A stretch of DNA of 64,000 nucleotides from Adiantum capillus-veneris. Taxonomy: Eukaryota > Streptophyta > Polypodiopsida > Polypodiales > Pteridaceae. The translations under genes and the position numbers were made by a program. Below the pieces are notes generated by a model, which searched no databases, was not told where the DNA came from, and worked only from the letters and a program-made list of their open reading frames with translations. Below, piece after piece: positions 22,583 through 34,319 of this stretch (position 1 is the first letter of the stretch; every line of letters begins with the position of its first letter). The DNA lies in assembly GCA_014529385.2 (NCBI GenBank), contig CM043971.1, forward strand, positions 28,847,709 through 28,911,708, given 5' to 3'.

Positions 22583-24681
22583 TCCATGCATTGCTTCCAA
22601 CAAATAGATACAGCTATGAAGAACATAACTATTGAAAAATGCAAAACAAAAATCTCAAGAATGAGGAAAAATCACTAGATCAAACTTATTTTTTATATTC
22701 TTAAGAGTATTCTTAATTTTTATATTCACTAGGTAAAAGAGTATAAAAGCTTAAGCAATGCGTTGAGCATATTTGCATGAAGAAGGTAAAATATCGTTCC
22801 AAAAAGTGGAAAGTGTATGCAAGGTTGAATGATGAGGGCATGCATCAAAGAGTTGAATGAGACAAGTAGGCCGCCACTTCCCGAGGGACTCGTGAGGGTT
22901 ACCGTATATGGTAACATGTGTGTAAGGGAGGGGAGTTATACAAGGAGGGAAGGTTTACAAAGAATGTGGTCTTGTATATAGAGGTTAAAAGGAGGCATTT
23001 GATGGCCAATGATGGCATCCCACATTGTATCTAGTGAATCCCCTGTGGCCACTCCCTATAAGTACTAGCCATTCTATTCATTATGCCATTGTCCCATTGT
23101 TAGCTAGTTCCCATTGTCTCCTTACCTCTTTGTGGTCCAGAATACGGTTTGGTCCATGGTAGCATTACCTTGCTGACTTGCGGGGCAAAAAGCCCTTCTA
23201 TTGCTTTGGCACTAGCAAAATACCAATAAGGTTCATGTTCTTTTTTTCTGTGAAGCACATGCAATTAGCATAGTAGTGCGATTTGTATGCGTCAAGTGAA
23301 CTTTCACCACTTAACCTCCTTGTCTACATGTGCAATTGCTACAACTTACCAGCCAATACCTTACCACCCATAAAGGTAGGTATACAACACATGTACTTTA
23401 TAAAGCCTAGACGGTCCATGCAGTGGAAGAGTTGACCTAAATGGTATTTATAACATAGGAGCACCGATAAGAATTTATGACATTGATCCATGTTACCATT
23501 CTGGTTTCTCACACACCATACCCACACCAACATAGTGACATAAATGCTTCCCCTCTCTCTATAATACAGATGAATGACAAGGTAGGGGACTCAGATTGTG
23601 AAGTGTTTATTTTGATACAAGTTCTACGAAGAACTTCATTTAAGTTCAGGCTGAGTGGAATCTAGGAGGTTTGAATCTTCGAAAATGGATAGATTTGTAC
23701 ATGTTAAAAGGCCATTGGTGGAAGTTTATGTATCAACCAACTAGGGAATGAAAATCTTTCCCTTTTGGGGGTGCACTATTAGATGAGCAGGGTTGCTAAT
23801 CCATCACTTTGATTAGTGGTTGGAGGGGGCCAATGTGTATTAGCCATACATAGTGTAACATTCATGACAAAAGGGAGTCATTCCATTCTTTTGGAGCACT
23901 TCATGTTTGCCAATATACCATGAGATTGCAAAGGAGCCACATCATGTGGTCAATCTTACTTGTATCCAATTTTTTGAAAGCATCGATTATAGGAGGAAAA
24001 GGAGATGAAATGGTTTGGATTGGATTAGAAAGATCTAAAAAATAGTTTTGGGTGGAAGGGAAATGTGGTGATGCATCAAGGCGAGACTCTAGAGTTTTGT
24101 TGAACTTATAAGTTGGTTATATGCCAAATGTCAAAGCCATTGCTAGGAGCATTAAAGTCTTGAGTAAATCATAAGAATGCTAAAGCCATTGCTAGGAGCA
24201 GTAAAGTCCCCGAGTAAATGATAAGAATGTTATGGAATGCAATATGGTTTTGGGAGCTAGTTTCCATACACCAATGATGAACATACACGAATACATTCCA
24301 TCCGTAGTTACATTGAGACAAGTCCTGCTAATCATGCTATCCTTTGTAATTATTGGCTGCAAAGAAATGAGAATAGAGAAGCAAAGAACATTATCCCATT
24401 TTTGCACCTTGATTACTGGTAGATACATCAAGGAAGAACATTTGCACAGCTGAGGAACGATGTTGTTGCAAGTAGACTCAAGGGCTAGCAATGAATGACC
24501 AAAAGAAAATATTTCAGCAAATCGTAAACCATCATACATTTTTTGAGCTGCAAAATTCAAATTCAACAAGGTTGAAGACACTGTTCTCTTGGTTTTATGC
24601 AACACTTTGACTCAACTTAATTTTCCCCACTTAGCACGTGAGCCTTTTGTGAAGAGAACCTCTTTGACAATGATCCTTGAA
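22425..24681. repeat. Long dispersed repeat, copy L
   Basis: From AAAGAATCAAGGACTTCCC to ATGATCCTTGA this 2.25-kb segment is paralogous to 29119-31131 joined to 56054-56468, including the AT/AG microsatellite, a local duplication of the AAAGCCATTGCTAGGAGC block near 24135-24185, and the stretch beginning CACGAATACATTCCATCC at 24288. L holds about 370 bp (23505-23880) that R lacks, and lacks about 500 bp (after 24278) that R holds. Homology to the other copy stops exactly where the putative Z LTR begins. I cannot name the repeat; its ends lack a primer-binding site, so I do not call it an LTR. Confidence 0.8.
22515..22580. repeat. (AT)n-(AG)n microsatellite in repeat L
   Basis: About 15 AT units then about 18 AG units. 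The corresponding site in repeat R has AT, GATA and a much longer GA tract, so this array has diverged by expansion. Confidence 0.95.
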
Positions 24682-25579
24682 TGTGGGACGGGTGTCTAAC
24701 CTCACTCCTATGTTATTGCAGACATAGCGAGAACCACGAATATAATTGTGAATACATGGGACAAAGTTGATTCGACTAGTGTATAGGGGCTACAAGAGGT
24801 TGTCAATCTCTTGGAAAACAACAGACAACTGGCATCTAACTCAAGCTACACTCAAATGATAGAAATAACCAAAAGCTACTCGCTAATCGGCAAACAAATC
24901 ATAGTTGTTACATCATCAAACGACATCCAAACGTTACAAAACTTCTAGGACATGTTTATAAGACCTAAACACACATGCTTATGGTCTCAATTCTCACTTT
25001 AGGTCAAGTGCAAAAATCGTGATTATTAACAGTAATGAGTTTTTGACCTAGTCGTTTTTTTATCCAGAATGCATCTAAATGCTTAGCAATGATGCCCCAA
25101 TACCTTGCCTATACTTATTTTATGATTTTTTAAGCTTAAATTTCTACTTATGATGAAATTAGGCTGCGGGTCAGCGACACCAAAAGCTACGGATTACCAT
25201 GAAATGCTTACGTCAACGCGTAGAGCTCTTACATGCGGTTGCGACCCAACAGACGACACTGCAATGTGACAACCGAGAAGGGAGTAGGAAGTGCGAGAAG
25301 GAGAGAAGTAAGTGCCGTTAGCTCACGCTGTGTTCTATTATCCAAAAACTTGCAAAATACTTACAAAAATTGGCTTTTATACTTTGTGGTCAAAACCAAT
25401 AATCTGGGTGCTCTAACTAAAGATAGGTTGATACATTTTAGAATCTTGTAGCCCCGACTCATCAATTACACTATTCATCTGGAAAGTAGGAGTTACAACA
25501 TTCCCGATTCATCAAAATAATAAGTGTTTTTACAATAAAAGCTCCAAAAAATGTTATCCGAGTTAGCTTGCTTCTAACA
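24682..25579 (-). mobile_element. Probable 3' LTR of element Z
   Basis: On the minus strand it starts TGTTAGAAGC, just after a polypurine tract, and can end at CCCGTCCCACA (plus strand TGTGGGACGG at 24682). The outer end is inferred: it gives TG...CA termini and coincides with the position where the L and R repeats stop matching (24681 and 56468). About 898 bp. No second copy lies in the window to confirm it. Confidence 0.55.
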
Positions 25580-25593
25580 TTCCCCCCCTCCTC
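25580..25593 (-). promoter_or_regulatory. Polypurine tract of Z
   Basis: On the minus strand GAGGAGGGGGGGAA directly precedes TGTTAG. The upstream codons read TRRHSRGGG, close to the R-G-G ending common where gypsy coding regions run into the tract. Confidence 0.7.
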
Positions 25594-28500
25594 GACTGTG
25601 TCGTCTTGTCACACAGCTTCATGGACTGAAGTAGTCTTTGGGTTGACGGCAATCAAGACGGTCTTTAAGCATATGTAGGGCTTTTTCATATCTGATCCAT
25701 CTTTCTTTGTCAAGGACTTGCAAAAATTGCTCGTGACTCTGTTTTTAAGTTCAATGGCTGTGAAGAGACCTGTATATAATGCCTCTTTAAATGCCAACAT
25801 ATTGCTAGATGTTGGAAACATACATCTGGCGTAGAAGCCGTGGAGGACTTCTTCTAAAGGTTGTCCACTTAAATCATAACATAGAACTTTGTTGTCTTCA
25901 AAAAAAGACATCCATGGTACTCCTGCTTGCTCAGGCTTGTGAAAAGTTTGAATACAGGTGAGCAGTATTCTGAAGATCTTACAAAGCATTGCACATGAGA
26001 GGTCAGGGAGGCTCTTGAAGAAGGTCATGGCGCCCGTTAGGGTTTTCACCATGTATTCTTCCGTTGCTAGTCCCTGCTTTGGAGCTGGTTGTCATGGTAA
26101 TTTAGCCATGTTGGTCTCTTTTTCTTTAGTGCGTCGTATGCATGCCATGTACTTACCCTTGGTACAGGACAGAATGTAGGGTCCTTTTATAGGGCTGCAT
26201 GTGCTCTTGTGAACAGAACGAGGTATCTGGAGTTCTTGCTCAACTAGTTTTTTCTCCATTTTTGGTGGATATCATCTGAGCCTTCTGCCTGCATATCTTT
26301 GTAAATTATTTCTTTAGTAGCTTCACTTTTATCAATGGGTAGGGCAGTGATTGCTGATGCCATCGAGCATTGATTTGGTTGGGAGTGACCTGAGTTACAT
26401 TAGTGAGTGGAGAACTCTCAACTCCAGTCCATTGCTGCTTTCCATTTAGCATCTTCTTCTTGGACAATATGCTCTTTTAGTGCATCTTCCTCAGCTTTAG
26501 AAAGCTGGACCATTGGCACTTTCTCGGCTTCAATGATATTGGTACTTGAAAATCCGACTCTCCTGCTAGCCCTTCTGATGGCTGTGTTTCCATATCAGCA
26601 AAAGAGATTGAGGGTATGTCAATGGTTGGTTGTTCAGAGGTTCCTGCTTCATCCCGAGTTTCTATTTGTCCCTCTCTTAACAGCTAATTGACTCTCTTCA
26701 ATTCTTCTATTTCCAGAAGAAATTGCTCTTCTCTTTGGACCCACATCAATACAAGGTCTTGTCTTTGTGATTGTTCTAGCTTCAGCTCAAGCTCAAGATC
26801 CTTGTTCCTCTTTTCTAAAGTTTTGTAGACTTCATCTGTTCCCTTGATTGAGGCTACAACATGGATTTCTCTTATATGTCTTAGAAATGCCGCTTGATCA
26901 TTGATCTGTTGCTTGGAGTACTGCAAAGAGGCATTAGCTACATCTAGCTGCACTGGATCTTTTGTACTGACAGAGTAGTGGTTAAAATTCCATTGGTTAC
27001 TTCTGTCAAATGTTGATATTTGATTTTGCATGCATGGGAAAACTTTGTCAGGAGCTCTCCTAGCTTTTCCATCTCTTTTTGTTATTTCTCCCTTGCAATT
27101 TGGTGTATTGTTGCTTCATTTTTTTGTAATTTGTCCTTGAAGATCTTCAATGATGTTCATTCTATCTTCTAGCTTTCCTTGTAGAGCATCAATCAGTTGA
27201 TCTTGCTCTAGCTCTTTAGCCTTGGCACTGCAGCTAAGTGCTACTGTTCGCATCTTATCTGTCATCAATTGCATTTTCTTGCATACTCGTTTACCTACAT
27301 GATGACTTCATCGTTGGTTTTCTAGTCTTCAGGCTCTACCTGGGGTTGGTTAGAAGTTTGGCCCCTTTTGATTTGTGGCTCTTTTGTTGGTGCAGTGGCT
27401 TCTGCTTGTGGCCATGGAGGTGGTTCTACTTCTCGTCCTTGGGGCTTTGTGGATGCCTCGGCTGCTTTTGCTTCTTGAGGATTCGTGGATGCCTTGGCTG
27501 CTTTTGCTTCTTGAGGATTCGTGGATGCCTCAGCTGCTTCTGCTGGTTGAGCTATTGTAGAGGAAGGTCTTGTTGCAGTCGTTTTTCCTTCCTTGGGTTG
27601 TTCAAAATCCGCTTCTTCCTATTGTTGAGGCTCTTTTTCTTTTGCTATGTCATCTTCCTTACATTTATCCGTTGGTGAATGGCTTGGACTCGGCATGGGC
27701 TGATCTTCTTGTTCCATAGTTGGTGAAGAGGGTCATGGAGACATCTCCTTGTGGTCATGATGTGACTCACTTTGTTTAGCAACTTCCGCTTGTCTCTATT
27801 GCTCAATCGCTTCTTCCGTTTCTTTTCTTTGAACTTCTTGAGCTTCCTTCAACTTTAAAGCTTCAACTTCTGCATACTTCTTCCGTTTCTTTTCTTTGAA
27901 CTTCTTGAGCTTCCTTCAACTTTAAAGCTTCAACTTTAAAGCTTCAACTTCTGCATACTTCCGCTCGAGCAAATCTTTGGGATATTCTTGACCCTTCTTT
28001 GCAGGGTTCTTGGTTCTTGGTCCCTTTATATCTCTTGGACTCCATCTTTCGGGGTCTTCACTGTTGCGATTCTCTTTCAAATCTCTTTCAGATCTAGCCT
28101 TCTTTTGCTGCGGTTCCTCTTGGTGACCTGCTACTGATTTCTTTATCATGCTTCAAGACTTGCCCTTATTTCTTTGTTGTCAGAGCTTTCACTTCTATGG
28201 GCTTCATGGGAACTTTTTGTAAATCCCTCATCTGACTTGTACACTCCCTTTGTTGATCGAGTGGTCCTTGGAGAAGGTTGAGCTGACACAATCCAGGTGT
28301 TCTAATATGGGGCTTGTGGAAAATTGCCGACCATTCCAATAGCATGATATGCTATTCTTGTTAGCACTTTTAGAGCGCCCATATATAAGATATTTCCCTC
28401 TTTCTTTGTGCCCTTCAGTGTTGTAAGCACATACTGTGCATGATCTATTGATTGCCTAGTTGTTGACTTCAATACTTGAGTGAAAGTAGTCGCAACCGCA

Positions 28501-29100
28501 TGGTTTGGAGTTGTGTATCATGGCGGTCTCTTTGAGAGGAAGTGGAAATGTTGATGGTAGAGGTGAGTTGGTTACTCCACTTGCCTTTGGATGAAATCAG
28601 AAAATGTGGTAGCAACAGTATATTTGGTAAAAGTACCTGCTTTCTTTCTATCTCTTGCCCGCATAGTCATACTTTATGTAGGAAACTTTAGTGGCTCGGC
28701 CACTATTTTTTTAGTGATCACCACTTCAACCTTTTGCCCTTGTTGATCAGTGATTTGGACCGACCCATCTTCCTTAATTCAGGATAGAAATTCATATGCT
28801 TTTTGGAAGTACATTCCGCATGGTTCCTGGTCGTAGAAATATCTTAGCCCTAGCCTTCTATTGGCTTCCTTGGTGTCTAGCTTTGTTGCTACATCATAAA
28901 CCTCGTTTGGTAGAAGTTGCAATTCTACTTGGTTTCCTTCTTTGATCTTGAATTTGCCAATGAAAACCGTTTTGTTGTTTTCTTCAAGCTGTTCTATAGA
29001 CAAGTAGGTTGCCTTTGTTGTCTTCACTGAGCTAGGATCTAATTGGTATGGTGGCAACTCTTGCAGCTTATCTTTCTGGGACACCCTTTTCTTTGCCTTC
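25594..29100 (-). pseudogene. Z decayed coding region of unknown function
   Basis: Open segments on the minus strand at 28779-29084 (101 codons), 27922-28149 (75), 27240-27710, 26684-27031 (115) and 25609-26052 (147) read as parts of one broken protein of perhaps 1,000 residues. From the N-terminus: a K-rich start leading into QELPPYQLDPS; a region with FIGKFKIKEGNQVELQLLPN; a lysine/arginine-rich part; three 13-residue repeats (ASTNPQEAKAAK/E) and a P/Q/E-rich part; a heptad-like coiled-coil stretch (YKTLEKRNKDLELELKLEQ); and a C-terminal part with PLEEVLHGFYARCMF. I see no zinc knuckle, protease, RT or integrase. It ends at the polypurine tract, so it was probably the only protein of a non-autonomous LTR element. 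The 5' end is cut off where repeat R begins. Function unknown. Confidence 0.55.
27430..27545 (-). repeat. 39-bp in-frame tandem repeat inside the Z coding relic
   Basis: Three units with TTCGTGGATGCCT as their core, each encoding 13 residues (ASTNPQEAKAAK/E) on the minus strand. The third unit is diverged. Unit length is a multiple of three, so it expanded without breaking the frame. Confidence 0.85.
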
Positions 29101-29118
29101 TTGACCGCTTACATTGCA

Positions 29119-29222
29119 AAGAATCAAAGACTTCCCTGCGAGAAAAATTTCTTCTTGCTGATGTAGCGGGAATCAATTAAAAAATAGTAATAAAAAAATT
29201 AAAAAAAAATATATATATATAT

Positions 29223-29320
<98 letters not shown>

Positions 29321-31131
29321 TGCATGCATTGCTTCCAACAAATAGATGCAGCTATGAAGAACATAGCTATTAAAAAATGCAAAGCAAATCTCAAGTATGA
29401 GGAAAAATCAATAGATCAAACTTATTTTTTATATTTTTGAGCATAGAAAAAAGAGTATAAAAGTTTCAGCAATGCATTGGGCATATTTGCATGAAGAAGG
29501 TAAAATATCGTTTCAAAAAGTGGAAAGTGTATGGTTGAATGATGGGGGCATGCATCAAATGAGACAAGTATGACTAGGAGACAAGTAGGCCGCCACTCCC
29601 CAAGGGACTCACTTAGGGTTACCGTATATGGTAACATGTGTGTAAGGGAGGGGAGTTATACAAGGAGGGAAGGTTTACAAAGAATGTGGTCGTTGTATAT
29701 AGAGGTAAAAAGGAGGCATTGTATGCACAATGATGGCATCCCATATTGTATCTAGTGAATCCCTTGTGGCCACTCCCTATAAGTACTAGCCATTTTATTC
29801 ACTATACATATTCTTTTAGCTAGTTCCCATTGTCGCCTTACCTCTTTGTGGTCCTAAATATGGTTTGGTCCATGGTAGCATTACCTTGCTGACTTGTGAA
29901 AAAAAAACCCTTCTTTTGCTTTGGCACTAGCAAAATACCAATGAAGGTTCATGTTCTTTTTTTCTTGTGAAGCACATGCACTTATCATAGTAGTGTGATT
30001 CTTATGCATCAAGTGAACTTTCACCACTTAGCCTCATTGTCTGCATGTGCAATTGCTACACCTTACCAGCCAATACTTACCACCCATAAAGGTATACAAC
30101 ACAGGTACTTTATAAAGCCTGGAGGGTCCATGCACTGGAAGAGTTGACATAAATGGTATTTATAACAAAGGAGCACCGATAATAATTTATGACATTGATC
30201 CAGGTTACAATTGTGGTTTCAGGAGTCATTCCATTCTTTTGGAGCCCTTCATGTTTGTAAAGAGTTCATATTTGTATGGTTATGAAAAGGTTTGTATGGT
30301 TAGATTGCAAAGGAGCCACATCATGTGGTCAATCTTACTTGTGTCCAATTTTTTGTAAGCATCGATTATAGGAGGAAAAGGAGTTGAAATGGTCTGGATT
30401 GGATTAGAAAGATCTAAAAAGTAGTTTTGGGTGGAAGGGAAATGTGGTGATGTATCAAGGTGAGACTCTAGAGTTTTGATGAACTTATAAATTGGTTGTA
30501 TGCCAAATGTCAAACCCATTGCTAGGAGCAGTAAAGTCCTTGTGTAAATTATAAAAATGTTAAAGCCATTGATAGGAGCAGTAAAGTCCTTGAGTAAATG
30601 ATAAGAATGTTATGGAAGGCAATATGGTTTTGGGATCTAGTTTCCATACACCAACGATTGGCAATATGGATAGGGTTGAAAGCATGCTTTGATGATACAA
30701 AAAGGAATGCCCTTGACAACAGTTTGCCTTGGTGGTTCATGCGTGTAAAAATAAGGGTTGAAATTTAAAATTGAGGAGGGAAGGCACTATGCTTTTGGGA
30801 GCTAGTTTCCATACACCAATGATTGGAAATATGGATAGGGATGAAAGCATGCTTTGGTGGTACAAAAGGGAATGTCCTTGACATCAATTTTCCTTGGCGG
30901 TTCATGTGTGTAAAAATAAGGTTTTTAATTGGAATTGAGTAGGGAAAGAAACTCTTTTTTGAAAAGTGTTTCAAAAGTGAAACAAACATCATTCTCAAGA
31001 CATGGGGGTAGGGTGGGGTGGGGCTAGAATGGCTTGGAGGGGTGGTTCTATAGTGAGATGCGCTTTGTGTGTGTGTGTGTCTTTTGGCAATGGATAATAT
31101 TGCAGGAGAATATAGCTTGGGTGAGTCATAG
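29119..31131. repeat. Long dispersed repeat, copy R (left part)
   Basis: Paralogue of L in the same orientation, starting CAAAGAATCAAAGACTTCCC. It runs past a tandemly duplicated block (about 30627-30775 and 30785-30940, TTTCCATACACCAA.GATTGG) to the insertion point of element X at 31131. The rest of the repeat resumes at 56054. Confidence 0.8.
29206..29318. repeat. (AT)n-(GATA)n-(GA)n microsatellite in repeat R
   Basis: AT units, then seven GATA units (29226-29253), then about 33 GA units to 29318. Confidence 0.97.
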
Positions 31132-31274
31132 TGAAAGGCAGAGGGGACTAGAACATGCTCATCACCACCCAGTCATGCCCTATATAATCCCTTGTCTTGC
31201 TAAACATAGGGACCCCCATGACTGCATGTCCATCCTAGCCCTTGGCCCTGCCCGGTCCTACCCTTGGAATGACA
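31132..31274 (-). mobile_element. X element 3' LTR (143 bp)
   Basis: On the minus strand it starts TGTCATTCC after a polypurine tract and ends GCCTTTCA. Same length as the Y LTR and clearly homologous. The flanking CATAG (31127-31131) matches CATAG at 56049-56053, beyond the other X LTR, which proves the pairing despite 24.8 kb of separation. Confidence 0.9.
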
Positions 31275-31287
31275 TTACTCCCCCCTT
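31275..31287 (-). promoter_or_regulatory. Polypurine tract of X
   Basis: Minus strand AAGGGGGGAGTAA immediately before TGTCATTCC; identical core to the Y tract. Confidence 0.85.
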
Positions 31288-31793
31288 GGAGAAGAGTTTC
31301 CGTCCTCACGAAAACAAGAGTGGTGATACACTAATGTTTTCCACAGTGACATCCTTCATGGATCCAACTGTTTGCTTGACCGGAACACGGTTTAGTAGGA
31401 GGTTCAATGAAACCAAGATTAACATCTTGATTTTCCACATTGTTGTCCAGTTGCAACCGTCATGTGTTACCGGATCCTATCCAACGTAGTGTGTAGACTC
31501 TATTTAGAATGCATACAAGCATGCTAAACAAGTTATCACAACAAAAAGGTACGCAAGAGAGTACCTCTTTTCACTTTTCATAAAGTAACTAGCTGATGTA
31601 ACTTATCAGCAAAATATAAGTCCTTGACTCGTTCTCAATTTTCATCACTAGACAACCCCACCATAACCATTGTTCAAGGTTGAGAACTTGACTTAAACAT
31701 GAAGCTCCAACTAGAGCAAGAAATTCTTACTAATTGGATTTCTTGGTGCTAACGTATGCACGTTGCATATCCTTTTGCACAAGATTACACTTT

Positions 31794-31925
31794 GTAATCT
31801 ACCTAATTTTCCTATCCCCTTGGGTACTGATAGTAGCATAACTATTGGAATCTGCCTATCCCTTTAGATATTGACAATTTTATAACTGTTGTAATCTGCC
31901 TATCCCCTTGGATACTGACAGTAGT
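31794..31925. repeat. Tandem repeat, about 50-bp unit, three copies, in X
   Basis: Units share TAATCTGCCTATCCCCTTGG.TACTGA and a following ATAGTAGCATAACT-type segment. Copies are diverged and the third is incomplete. Confidence 0.8.
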
Positions 31926-34319
31926 GAAGTGTTTGGGATTCCCCACGGTCTACAGACAGTCTTCCAAAGGATTGGTAAATAGGGATCACAATGTCGTACA
32001 ACATTGCTAAGAAAATGACAATGTCATGAATAACCATCGTGGTTAACTTGAAAGATCCACAAGCACTCAAATCGAGCCATGACCTCTATTGGTGTTTGGT
32101 AGATCCAAACATAATCGCATAGAGATACTGCACATAGAATGCTAAATGCTTCATAGCACTAATGTGATGAATATGCATGCCGCTCCAAATTAGCCTTTGC
32201 TAAACACTAGGGCCCATAACACCTAGTGTGCATGCATTTAGCTAAAACAAATCCAAACGTGCATATCCATGATCATCCTTGCCAATACTGATGGAAAATG
32301 TGATGCTCCTAGCACACATTATAGAGGAATATTAATAGTTCTAAAAAGAAACTAAATAATTTCTGCTGCAATCATTTGCAAGCCTTGCAAAAATGTTTGA
32401 ACCATAATAGAAGATGAAACATTAATCACTTCTAGGTACAAACAATAAAACCTTTTCATTAACAACTCATAGCCTTGCTATATGCATAAACAACCACCTG
32501 TTAATGTTTTTTAATAGCACTTGTACCTTAACAAGTCATTTTGAGTATCCGCAATTTCTAGCCATTGAAATCGTTCCTGACATGTCGTGCTGAAAACGGT
32601 CTATAGAATGGATTTGACCAGCACCTAGGGACTTTGTTGTGACACATACTTGAAATAGTGGGCTCCTGTGTCTGTCCCAGAGACGTATATTCTCCACATG
32701 TGGGATATGTCTCATGTAAGGGTGTCTAAAAAAGGAACATCATTCAAGTACAAGATCTTCTTGTGCGTGGAGGTAACTGCAAACACTCTACAACGGGAGT
32801 GAGAGGGACCCTCACTAGCCATGCTCCACACTAGCTAAACTGAACTCCTTGAGATCCTAGACCATGTTTTATCCCATGTGACAACATGTGCCAAATAAAC
32901 CCTACAATTGGCTCTATAACTGCATAATGCAGACACTTATTTTGGACACTACAGCCCAAGTTTCTTGGCTCTTACATGACCTTGTCATTTTTCTTAAGAG
33001 AAAAAATGGATGATGACATAGTTTGTGAATCCTACGTGGAAAAAGAAAACAAAAAGAAACAAAACCAAATCAGATGCATACCTAAAGGTTGAACATAGTG
33101 TTTACTAATCTGTAATGAAAAGGTACCTACCCAAATTTCCCGTTTGCAAAGGCCTAGGAACACTAATTGAAAATGAGTGAAATGCAAGTAGTATTGCACA
33201 TGTAACCTTGGGTGTTGCCTTTGCCATCCAGACCCCTTGGTTAAAATCAACATTGTCAAACCCCTTGCTTAAACTTTGCAGGAAAACTGCTCAACTAGCA
33301 ATCGACCCTTGGCCTATGTTTATGACCCCTCTTGGGTTTACCCGTGGCAGCACATTTCTTTGGAAGTTGAAAATTTTCCACTACCTTTTGGCAGTCTGTG
33401 GATTTTTTCCTTGCAAATGCAAGTGTGAAGGTTCCAAGAATTGACCATCAACCCTTACTAAATTATTTAGTAATCACGAGCTAGGTCTTACCCCAAAATT
33501 GGGCACTCTTAGTGCTAATAGGAGATCCACTGAAGTTCGAATCGTATTCACAACAACTAGATCTTTTTTGGACCCAATAAACCTTGGGTTTTTGTGAGCA
33601 GTTGTGCTATCTAAATTGATGGCTTCATCTATACACCTTGGTAGAGATAAGCCTTAATGAGTTTAAGATGTTCAAAAACTCAACTTGATTTTCACACTCA
33701 AAGTGTGTAGTGCTAAAATAACACCCAAAAAATTGCTACTGGCAAGACTCTTGCTTGTCCATTAGAATTGAGGGGTACTCAATTGGATAGAATTGTTTGA
33801 TCTTGAAATCAATCACTGATGGATTAACAACCTATGGCTCTTAGCCATTCCAAAATAGGTGGCAATAGATGGTGCTAAGCCCTTCCTGTTATCGTACTAA
33901 CATAGAAAGATTTCTATAAAATCATTCCTAGTTTCACCTTTCCCGCGGAGAATTTGGAAAGAGAGAGAGGGAAAGATAGAATGATGGGCTGAGGAAACCC
34001 CTTATTCTAATGTGTTGTATGCCCCTTTCATATACTCCAATGGAGACCATGTCTATGGCATAGCTTATTGTATAAGCGTACAACAGTGTACGTGTACCAC
34101 GTCCTCGTAGAGAGAGGTACCATAAGTCTCATCTTGATTCACTTACCTTGTATGTGATCGTGATTGTACCAGGGTGACTTTAAATACAACACGTTGTCTG
34201 TGAGAATAAACATAAAAAATATGTTAAGATATCATTCACTTACCTTGTCCTTGACATAGTAGTTAGTGTTATAGTAGAAGTGTATGTAGTAATGAAATGG
34301 AATTATGTCAATATCATTG

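Noticed and set aside
23505-23880. Extra 370 bp in repeat L as a MITE insertion
   Set aside because: I found no terminal inverted repeats or target duplication at its ends, so a deletion in R is equally likely.
22425-30940. Repeats L and R as the LTRs of element Z
   Set aside because: No primer-binding site or polypurine tract adjoins them, and the polypurine tract of Z sits at 25580, next to a different LTR that begins where L homology ends.
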